From Planctomycetota bacterium (GTDB lineage: Bacteria > Planctomycetota > UBA1135 > GCA-002686595), in contig DUCM01000015.1 in assembly GCA_012959785.1 (NCBI GenBank), forward strand, positions 43,536 through 107,535: 64,000 nt of DNA. Direction: 5' to 3'. The notes under the pieces were generated by a model. The model made no database searches. It was not told the DNA's origin and worked only from the letters and a program-made list of their open reading frames with translations. The position numbers and the translations under genes were made by a program. Below, piece after piece: positions 25,578 to 32,981 of the stretch. Each line of letters starts with the position of its first letter. Position 1 is the first letter of the stretch.

Positions 25578-26720
25578 TCAGTCGGCACAAGAAAATAACT
25601 CCTGCACCGTCGACAGGAGTTCCTGCGCCACCAGCCTGTGGCCCCGGGCCGCCAGGTGTTCGGGGTCGCTGAACCTGTAGAGGCTTGTGGGAGCCTTCAC
25701 CAACTGCCGCTGTGCTGCATCACCCGCCCGCGCCCCAAAAAACTTCCTGATACCGCCATGGGCCTCGGCTTCGGCCAAAATCTCCGCCATGCCCTCTTGA
25801 AAAGACGGCAAGAGATTGAAATGTCGGGCCCCCACTTCATCGGCGTACCCATCCCAACGGTCGCTAGACCAGCGCGAGTGGTCACCCGCGATCGCCTCCA
25901 GGCGGGGGATCGAGAGAAGAATTAATTGACCACCCTGTTCCTCGACCTCGTCATTCAAGCGCTGCAAACGCGTCAGCAATTCACCCCAGTAGGCCGTGTA
26001 GGCTTCGCGCAGAGGAGTCTTGCGCATCTGTTTTTCGAGCTCACTCTGGCTTCGCCCATCGCCTATTCGCCCCGGTGCCCAGGTCATCGTGCGACGGGAA
26101 GCCTCTTCCCGGGGGAAGCGCTGGAGACGGTTGTAGATCGCGGTGCTCCTCAACCACTTGGCCAACGGACCTCCGGGAAGAGGCTCCAGGAACCGCATGG
26201 GCCGCGCCGACCAGGCGTTGACGCAGATGATCACAAGATCGGGTTTCCATGCGTGCGCGTAGTCTTCCCAGATGCGTACCATCTGCTCAAACACATAGCC
26301 GACAACGGCGAAGTTCATCACCAGAACCTCGCGCTCGGGAGCGGCTGCTTGCAATGAAACCTCAAGCTGACGAGGCCACAGGTCTGCCTCCTCACAACCC
26401 GGCCCATGGGTCATAGAATCGCCGAACACCGCAACTCGAAGACCCGCCTGACCGCCTTGGGTGACCGGCAACTCGGGTGCCGCCGGTGGTGCCCAGTAGC
26501 GGTCTCTGTAGCCGAGCGCATTGGTGCGAAAAGCGCGCCCTTCCTTGTTGATGACATGCCTGCCAGGCGCCTTGATCCAGCCCAGGCGTGGGTCCGCCAG
26601 GGTTGGGATGATCCGGCCGTACTCGTCGCTTTGCCTCAGCACCCACTCGGACCCGGCCACCAGAGACAGAACGACGAGTACCCAGACCCGGGGGCCGGGA
26701 AGCTGTGAGCGGAGCAACAT
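25578..26720 (-). CDS. Membrane-anchored SGNH/GDSL hydrolase-like protein
   Basis: A 380-residue protein with an N-terminal membrane helix (VWVLVVLSLVAGSEWVL) and a periplasmic SGNH domain. Block I is VAVFGDSMTHGPG with the nucleophile Ser; block V is SDPEHLAARGHRL with the Asp/His pair. An N-anchored SGNH domain of this kind works together with MBOAT enzymes in DltD/DltB and in AlgX/AlgJ acetylation systems, passing an acyl group to the acceptor or editing it. It is the first gene of the minus-strand operon, whose last gene is the MBOAT enzyme. The divergent gene at 26804 starts 83 bp away, so this gap must contain the operon promoter. Confidence 0.83.
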   Translation of the reverse strand: MLLRSQLPGPRVWVLVVLSLVAGSEWVLRQSDEYGRIIPTLADPRLGWIKAPGRHVINKEGRAFRTNALGYRDRYWAPPAAPELPVTQGGQAGLRVAVFGDSMTHGPGCEEADLWPRQLEVSLQAAAPEREVLVMNFAVVGYVFEQMVRIWEDYAHAWKPDLVIICVNAWSARPMRFLEPLPGGPLAKWLRSTAIYNRLQRFPREEASRRTMTWAPGRIGDGRSQSELEKQMRKTPLREAYTAYWGELLTRLQRLNDEVEEQGGQLILLSIPRLEAIAGDHSRWSSDRWDGYADEVGARHFNLLPSFQEGMAEILAEAEAHGGIRKFFGARAGDAAQRQLVKAPTSLYRFSDPEHLAARGHRLVAQELLSTVQELFSCAD

Positions 26721-26778
26721 GAAGATGGATTGTACCGAACCTGTGGCGAATCTGTGCTTGGCTCCTATTCTGGGGGAG

Positions 26779-26803
26779 GGCTCAAAGCCCCCCCCCCTGA
26801 GCC
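26779..26803 (+). promoter_or_regulatory. Hairpin with ten-C tract immediately before a start codon
   Basis: GGCTCA (26779-26784) and TGAGCC (26798-26803) flank AAG and ten consecutive C (26788-26797); the right arm abuts the ATG at 26804. A hairpin here would cover the ribosome binding region, and the homopolymer could slip. A second ten-C tract precedes another start at 39248. The regulatory role is inferred from position only. Confidence 0.5.
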
Positions 26804-29800
26804 ATGCTGTCCCTTCTTCTTCTCGCCCTGGCCGCCCCCGAAGCCCGCGACGATTCCGTCTCCTACGACAGGGATATCGCGCCCATCTTTGAAGCCCACT
26901 GCGTGGAGTGCCACGGGGAAGAGAAACAGAAGGCGGGACTGCGCCTGGATTCTTCGAGGGCCGCCCTGGCAGGCAGCGACCAGGGCGAGTTCGCCGTGAT
27001 TGTGGCGGCCCAGGTCGGGGATTCGCTCCTGTATGAGCTGGTCACGGCAACGGATGAGGACGAGCGCATGCCGCCCAAGGGAGCAGCGCTCGGGGAACAA
27101 CAACTGGATTTGCTCAGGCGCTGGATCGATTCCGGCGCCGAGGGTTCAAGCGTGGACGCGCCCATGCAAGTCAGCGAGCATTGGGCCTACCTTGCGCCCA
27201 CGCGACCTGTAGCGCCGGACTTGGAATCCGACTGGCCCCGCTCAGACCTCGACCGGTTCGTCCTGGCCGGCATGCAAACGCAAGGCCTGACCCCAAGCCC
27301 CGAAGCGGATCGCGCCACGCTCCTGCGGCGACTATCCCTCGACCTCACCGGTCTGCCTCCCGGCCTCGAGGAACTCGACTGTTTTCTGGCTGACGATTCG
27401 CCAGCAGCGTACGAGCACGCTGTAGAGCGCCTGCTCGCGTCACCCGCTTACGGCGAGCGCATGGCCCGTAGCTGGCTGGATCTCGCACGCTACGCCGACA
27501 CCAATGGTTTCGAGCAGGATGGCACGCGCAGCATGTGGCGTTGGCGCGACTGGGTGATCGGTGCTTTCAATGCGGACATGCCCTTCGACCAGTTCACTAT
27601 CGAGCAGCTTGCCGGAGACATGCTCGACGATGCCACCCTCGAGCAGCGCATCGCCACGGGCTTTCACCGCAACACCATGGTCAATGCGGAAGGCGGTGTG
27701 GATCCCGAGGAGTACCGAATTGCGGCGGTCATCGATCGCGTCAACACCACCGGAACGGTCTGGATGGGCACGACCCTGTCCTGTGCCCGCTGCCACTCGC
27801 ACAAGTTCGATCCCATCAGTCAGCGCGAGTACTTTCGACTATTCGCCATCTTCAACTCCTCTGCCGATGGCGGCCCAAGCACACAGCCCATCATCGAAGC
27901 GCCGCTGCCAGAGCAAGTGCGGCAGGCCGCCCAAAATGCGGCCGAAATCGCTCTGCTTGAGGCAGAGCTCGGGCGCTGGACGCCCGAATTTGAAGCTGAG
28001 CTGGAGGCCCTGCACCTTCCGGCTCCCGAGTGGTTGGTGCTGACGCCCGAAACGCTCTGCACGGCTTCGGACGCGACCCTCGAGGTCCGCCCAGACGGCG
28101 CGCTGCTCGCCGGAGGCCCGCGACCCTTGGTGGATAGCTACACCTTGCGCTTTGCTCCCGCCCCCGGAGAGTGGCAGCAACTACGCATTGAAGTTCTCGA
28201 AGATCCGGCCCTGCCCCTCGCGGGTCCCGGCCGGGCTGACAACGGCAACTTCGTGCTGAGCGAGGTGCGCGCTCGGTTGTTGGAAGTAGAATCCGAGCCT
28301 GCGGGTGAGGGTGCGCGCGAGCTTGAGTTTTCACACGCGCGTGCAGACTTTTTCCAGAGCACCAATCCTCCCTGGCCACCCGAGCACGCCATCGACAGCG
28401 ATCTTGCCACGGGCTGGGCCATCATGGGCGAGTTGGAAGTGCCGCACCAACTCGTGCTGCAATTCGCCGAGCCGATCGAGGTGCTGCCCGGTGAGCAGCT
28501 TGAAATCGAGATCGTGCAAGAATACGGCACGAACCATGTACTCGGTTGCCTGCGCATCGCGGTCAGCGGTGAGACGCCCGAGAGCGGCCTGCCTTTGCGC
28601 CCAGATATCGAGGCGCTAGTGCTTGCTGCTAAAACTCCGGCCAAGCCCACCTCTGCCGCAGATATCTTCAGCGTGGAGCAAGAGGCGCGTCTGCAACGCT
28701 GGTTTCTCCAAACCCATGACTCCCTGGATGCCGTCCGGGAGCGCCTGGCGGACTTGCGCGACAAGACCGAGGTGCCCACGGCCCTGGTGATGGAGGAACT
28801 CGCCAAACCGCGGGTCACACGGATCTTTGATCGGGGCTCGTTTCTCTCCCCCCTCGATGAAGTGCAGCCGGGTGTTCCAAAGGTCATGGGTGATTTGGCG
28901 CAGACGAGCCCGCACAACCGGCTGGCCCTGGCCCGCTGGCTGGTGGATGGCCAACACCCCTTGACAGCCCGCGTGCAAGTCAATCGCGTCTGGGCGCAGC
29001 TCTTCGGCAAGGGACTCGTGAGGACCGAAGGTGACTTCGGCACCCAGGGCTCCGCGCCCAGCCACCCGCTTCTGCTCGACTGGCTCGCGAGCGAGTATGT
29101 CGCTGGTGGTTGGTCCACCAAAACTCTCATCAAGACCATGGTCCTCTCGGCGGTCTACCGCCAATCGTCGACGATTTCCGGCGAGGCCCTGCGAATCGAT
29201 CCCGAGAACCTGATGCTCGCCCGTGGCGCGCGCTTTCGGGTCGAAGCCGAGATGCTGCGGGATGCCGCCCTCGAGAGTGCCGGGCTCCTAGACCACACCC
29301 TGGGCGGCCGGAGCGTTTTTCCACCGCAGCCCGAAGGCATCTGGCAGGTGACCTACAATAGCGACCGTTGGAACACCGCCACCGATGAGAATCGCTTTCG
29401 CCGCGGCTTGTACACCTTCTGGCGACGAACGGCGCCCTACCCGGCCTTCATGACTTTCGATGCGCCCAGCCGCGAGCTCGCCTGCACCCGGCGCGCGAGC
29501 TCGAATACGCCCCTGCAAGCTCTGGTCTTGCTCAACGACCCCGCCTTCGTAGAAGCCGCAGTACACCTGGCGGCGCGCATGTTGCGCGAGGCGGGCGAGA
29601 ATGCCGGGGCCTGTGCCGCCCGAGGATTTCGCCTGTGCACCGGTCGCCGGGCAGAAGCGGATGAGATCGCGGCCCTGGTGCAGCTATACGGAGTCGAAGC
29701 CGCGCGCTTCGCGAAGGATCCAGAGGCCGCTCAGGCCTTGATCGCCAGCGCCACAGCCCTCGACGCCAGCGCCTTGGATCCCACCGCCCTGGCGGCCTGG

Positions 29801-29854
29801 GCGGTGGTGGCCAATGTCCTGCTCAATCTCGATGAAACCCTCACCCGTGGCTGA
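26804..29854 (+). CDS. Planctomycete cytochrome protein PSCyt1-DUF1549-DUF1553
   Basis: A 1016-residue exported protein. After a short leader comes a cytochrome c-like domain with haem motif CVECH (about residues 31-35) and RMPPKG; then PSCyt2/DUF1549 (HWAYLAPTRP, RRLSLDLTGLPP, ARYADTNGFEQDG, HRNTMVNAEGG, and CARCHSHKFDPI with a second CxxCH); and finally PSD1/DUF1553 (NRLALARWLVDGQHPLTARV, FPPQPEGIW, RRASSNTPLQALVLLNDP). This three-part family is a planctomycete hallmark and usually pairs with the DUF1501 gene that follows. It is assumed to act in polysaccharide or alcohol oxidation at the cell envelope; no substrate is proven. The gene overlaps the next one. Confidence 0.93.
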   Translation: MLSLLLLALAAPEARDDSVSYDRDIAPIFEAHCVECHGEEKQKAGLRLDSSRAALAGSDQGEFAVIVAAQVGDSLLYELVTATDEDERMPPKGAALGEQQLDLLRRWIDSGAEGSSVDAPMQVSEHWAYLAPTRPVAPDLESDWPRSDLDRFVLAGMQTQGLTPSPEADRATLLRRLSLDLTGLPPGLEELDCFLADDSPAAYEHAVERLLASPAYGERMARSWLDLARYADTNGFEQDGTRSMWRWRDWVIGAFNADMPFDQFTIEQLAGDMLDDATLEQRIATGFHRNTMVNAEGGVDPEEYRIAAVIDRVNTTGTVWMGTTLSCARCHSHKFDPISQREYFRLFAIFNSSADGGPSTQPIIEAPLPEQVRQAAQNAAEIALLEAELGRWTPEFEAELEALHLPAPEWLVLTPETLCTASDATLEVRPDGALLAGGPRPLVDSYTLRFAPAPGEWQQLRIEVLEDPALPLAGPGRADNGNFVLSEVRARLLEVESEPAGEGARELEFSHARADFFQSTNPPWPPEHAIDSDLATGWAIMGELEVPHQLVLQFAEPIEVLPGEQLEIEIVQEYGTNHVLGCLRIAVSGETPESGLPLRPDIEALVLAAKTPAKPTSAADIFSVEQEARLQRWFLQTHDSLDAVRERLADLRDKTEVPTALVMEELAKPRVTRIFDRGSFLSPLDEVQPGVPKVMGDLAQTSPHNRLALARWLVDGQHPLTARVQVNRVWAQLFGKGLVRTEGDFGTQGSAPSHPLLLDWLASEYVAGGWSTKTLIKTMVLSAVYRQSSTISGEALRIDPENLMLARGARFRVEAEMLRDAALESAGLLDHTLGGRSVFPPQPEGIWQVTYNSDRWNTATDENRFRRGLYTFWRRTAPYPAFMTFDAPSRELACTRRASSNTPLQALVLLNDPAFVEAAVHLAARMLREAGENAGACAARGFRLCTGRRAEADEIAALVQLYGVEAARFAKDPEAAQALIASATALDASALDPTALAAWAVVANVLLNLDETLTRG

Positions 29855-31286
29855 TTTCATGGGCCCTACGCACACCACGCGTCGCGGTTTTCTGGAACTC
29901 TGCGCCGGAGGTCTGGGCGCCGCGGCGCTGGCGCCCCTGAGAGCTGGAGCGTGCCTGCTCGATGACTCAAACGGTGTCCTCGGCGAGCGGGGCCTGCACC
30001 ACGCCGCGCGAGCCAAGCGCGTGATCATGCTGCACATGGCGGGCTCGCCCTCGCAGCTCGACTTGTTCGATGAGAAGCCCAAACTTACGGCGCTGCATGG
30101 CAAGGAGATCCCCCCGGAGTTCATCGAAAACGAGCGCTTTGCCTTCATCAAGGGCACGCCACGGATCCTGGCCTCGCCCTATACATTCGCACGCCACGGC
30201 GAAAGTGGCGCCAATATCTCGGAGCTTCTACCACACACCGCCGCCATCGCCGACAAGCTCACCATCGTGCGCTCGATGGTCACGCAAGAATTCAACCACG
30301 CGCCGGCTCAGATTTTTCTAAGCACTGGCAGCTCGGTGATTGGAAGGCCGAGCCTGGGCGCCTGGCTCTCCTACGGCCTCGGCACCGAGTGCCCTGACCT
30401 GCCGGCCTTCGTGGTCATGCTATCGGGTCAGTACAGCCCCAGCGGCGGTGCCTCCTGTTGGGGCGGCGGTTTCTTGCCCACGATGCACCAGGGCGTGCGC
30501 TTCCGGGGACAGGGAGACCCGGTGTTGTTCCTCTCCAATCCCGCGGGCATCGACCGCGATTGCCGGCGGCGCACCCTCGACACCCTGGCGAAACTCAACC
30601 AGAAGCGCCTCGAAGAAGTCGGCGACCCAGAAATAAAGACGCGCATGGCTCAGTACGAGCTGAGTTACCGCATGCAAGCGAGCGTGCCCAAACTCGCCGA
30701 CCTCACGGGAGAGTCCCAAGAAACCCTTGACCTCTACGGAGTTAATCCGGGCGAGGCTTCCTTCGCGCGCAATGCCCTTCTCGCGCGGCGTCTGAGTGAA
30801 CGCGGTGTGCGCATGGTGCATCTCTACCACTGGGGCTGGGACAGCCACGGTACGAACGCCGACGATGACATCATCACCTCCCTGCCATTGCGTTGTCAGG
30901 AAACCGACCGCGCTGCGGCGGCCCTCGTTACCGATCTGGAGCGCCGCGGCCTCCTGGACGAGACCATCGTCGTCTGGGGCGGCGAGTTCGGTCGCACGCC
31001 CATGAACGAGAAGCGCGACAACTCGACCTTCCTGGGCCGCGACCACCACCCCCACGCCTTCACGATCTGGATCGCCGGCGGCGGCTTCCAACCCGGTCTC
31101 AACCACGGAGCCACCGATGAATTGGGCTATTTCGTTGTCGAGGATCCCCTCAACTTCCACGACCTGCACGCAACGCTGCTGCACCAACTGGGCATCGATC
31201 ACGAACGACTAACCTTTTTTCACCAGGGCCGCGATTTCCGCCTGACCGATGTGGAGGGCCAGGTGATGCGCTCACTCTTGAGCTGA
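29832..31286 (+). CDS. Tat-exported DUF1501 protein
   Basis: A 484-residue protein of the DUF1501 family, which has an alkaline phosphatase/sulfatase-like fold and unknown activity. The twin-arginine signal HTTRRGFLELCAGGLGAAAL is at the N-terminus. Typical family segments include VIMLHMAGSPSQLDLFD, PHTAAIADKLTIVRSM, VHLYHWGWDSHG, ETIVVWGGEFGRTP and GRDHHPHAFTIWIAGGG. ATG 29832 is used; ATG 29859 is also possible and would barely overlap the preceding gene, which ends at 29854. Together with the cytochrome before it, it forms the standard planctomycete pair. Confidence 0.92.
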   Translation: MKPSPVADFMGPTHTTRRGFLELCAGGLGAAALAPLRAGACLLDDSNGVLGERGLHHAARAKRVIMLHMAGSPSQLDLFDEKPKLTALHGKEIPPEFIENERFAFIKGTPRILASPYTFARHGESGANISELLPHTAAIADKLTIVRSMVTQEFNHAPAQIFLSTGSSVIGRPSLGAWLSYGLGTECPDLPAFVVMLSGQYSPSGGASCWGGGFLPTMHQGVRFRGQGDPVLFLSNPAGIDRDCRRRTLDTLAKLNQKRLEEVGDPEIKTRMAQYELSYRMQASVPKLADLTGESQETLDLYGVNPGEASFARNALLARRLSERGVRMVHLYHWGWDSHGTNADDDIITSLPLRCQETDRAAAALVTDLERRGLLDETIVVWGGEFGRTPMNEKRDNSTFLGRDHHPHAFTIWIAGGGFQPGLNHGATDELGYFVVEDPLNFHDLHATLLHQLGIDHERLTFFHQGRDFRLTDVEGQVMRSLLS

Positions 31287-31290
31287 CCTC

Positions 31291-32979
31291 ATGAACAAGA
31301 CGCTGACCCTCATGAGCCTTTTGAGCCTCTGCCTGCTCTCTGCTGGCGCGGCGAGCCAGAACGCCGGACACAACCAGATCAGTCCCCTCGAGCGCGCATC
31401 GGGATGGCAGCTTCTCTTCGATGGCGAGACCACAGCTGGTTGGCGCAGCATTTCATCCCCTGGCTTTCCTTCCAGCGGTTGGGATGTGCAAGACGGCAGC
31501 CTGCACCACACCCAAGGCGGCGGCGACATCGTCAACGAAGAAGTCTTTGGTGACTTTGAACTCGAGTTCGAATGGAAGGTCTCGGCCGGCGCCAACAGCG
31601 GCTTGAAGTACCACATCCCCAGCGAGGATGCGCCGGCGGCCCTGGGCCCCGAGTACCAGGTCCTCGACGACTCACCCTCTGGAGACGCAGGTCCGGCTCA
31701 AGGCGCCGGCGCGCTTTACGATCTCTTCCCCTCAAGCGGCACCGAACACGCCCTTGTGGGAGAATTCAATCGCGGACGCATCGTCGTTCGCGATGGACGC
31801 ATCGAACACTGGCTCAACGGCGTGCGCGGCCTGTCCGTTGATACCACGAGCCCGGCCTGGCGCGTGGCCCACGAAAAGTCCAAGTTCAGTCGCATCGCAG
31901 AATTTGGTCGCACCGGCCGGGGCCGCATCGCCCTCCAGGACCATGGCAGCGAAGTCTGGTTCCGCAGTCTGCGCATCCGCCGCTTGCCCGCGGCGAACTT
32001 CGAGGAAATCGACCTCCTCGCAGGAACAGAACTCGCAGCCTGGACTCCCCTGGGCGACGCCTCCTACCTGCGCCAAGGACGCACGATCCTGGGTGAGGTC
32101 GTGGGCGGCAGCCAGTCGTTCCTCTATTCCAAGAACTGTTTCGGCGACTTCATCTTCGAGGTCGATGTCCGCACCGAATTGCCGGGCAACTCGGGCATTC
32201 AAATACGCTCGCACCTGCGAGAGAACGGGCGTGTATTTGGCTATCAGATCGAGATCGATCCCTCCTCGCGGGCCTGGTCCGGCGGCTTGTACGACGAGGG
32301 CCGCCGCCTGTGGTTGCAGGACCTAGCCCAGAACCCAGCTGGCCGCGCGGCCTATGTGCACGGCGCCTGGAACCGCTATCGCATCGAGTGCATCGGTCCC
32401 TGGCTTCGCGTTCGTGTGAACGGCGTGCCCACGGTGGACTTCTTCGACCAGGCCGACATCGAGGGGCATTTTGGTTTGCAAGTCCACTCGGGAAACAACA
32501 CCCGCGTGCGCTGGCGTGAGCCGCGACTCTTCGAGTTGGGACGCAGGCACTGGACCTCGGTAACCTGCTCCGCCGCGGAGGGCACCGTACTGGAAGAGAC
32601 TGACCTTGAAGAATCAGAAGGCCTCTACACCGCGCGCGCTGAGGGCGCGACGGCCGAGCTGATTTTGCCCCAAGGCGGCGTGCTGGGCGCGCTCAACCTG
32701 CGCTTCTCCGTCGCCTCCCAGGGCGCCATCTCGCTGCACGCCAGCGACTGGCACCTCGACCTCTCAGCCCAGGAGACCTTCCTGGATTCTGATTGGAATG
32801 CCGTGGGGCTCTTGCTCGACGGCCAGCGCTTGACGGTGATATTGAACGGCCGGTCGGTGCACGAGTCGCGCCAGACTGGCCTCGCCACGGAGAGTTTCAG
32901 GCTGCGCTTTGCATGCGCACCCGCCACGGGCCGGCTACGAAACTTGCAGAGCCTCGCTCGCGGCGCGGCAAAGGACTAG
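31291..32979 (+). CDS. Secreted protein with two DUF1080 (3-keto-disaccharide hydrolase) domains
   Basis: A 562-residue exported protein with a signal peptide ending near AGAASQ. The first DUF1080 domain covers about residues 35-233 (WQLLFDGETTAGWR, GDIVNEEVFGDFELEFEWK, NSGLKYHIP, GPEYQVLDD, WLNGV); the second about 245-425 (SFLYSKNCFGDFIFEVDV, NSGIQIRSH, GYQIEIDPSSR). A third, weaker lectin-like segment fills the C-terminus. DUF1080 members hydrolyse 3-keto sugars or bind glycans. It starts 5 bp after the DUF1501 gene and so completes a three-gene operon. Confidence 0.9.
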   Translation: MNKTLTLMSLLSLCLLSAGAASQNAGHNQISPLERASGWQLLFDGETTAGWRSISSPGFPSSGWDVQDGSLHHTQGGGDIVNEEVFGDFELEFEWKVSAGANSGLKYHIPSEDAPAALGPEYQVLDDSPSGDAGPAQGAGALYDLFPSSGTEHALVGEFNRGRIVVRDGRIEHWLNGVRGLSVDTTSPAWRVAHEKSKFSRIAEFGRTGRGRIALQDHGSEVWFRSLRIRRLPAANFEEIDLLAGTELAAWTPLGDASYLRQGRTILGEVVGGSQSFLYSKNCFGDFIFEVDVRTELPGNSGIQIRSHLRENGRVFGYQIEIDPSSRAWSGGLYDEGRRLWLQDLAQNPAGRAAYVHGAWNRYRIECIGPWLRVRVNGVPTVDFFDQADIEGHFGLQVHSGNNTRVRWREPRLFELGRRHWTSVTCSAAEGTVLEETDLEESEGLYTARAEGATAELILPQGGVLGALNLRFSVASQGAISLHASDWHLDLSAQETFLDSDWNAVGLLLDGQRLTVILNGRSVHESRQTGLATESFRLRFACAPATGRLRNLQSLARGAAKD

Positions 32980-32981
32980 CA

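Noticed and set aside
14867..26720. An OleABCD long-chain olefin pathway
   Set aside because: KAS III-like, AMP ligase and SDR genes are present, but there is no OleB alpha/beta hydrolase, an ACP and an MBOAT are present instead, and the SDR is FabG-like rather than OleD-like.
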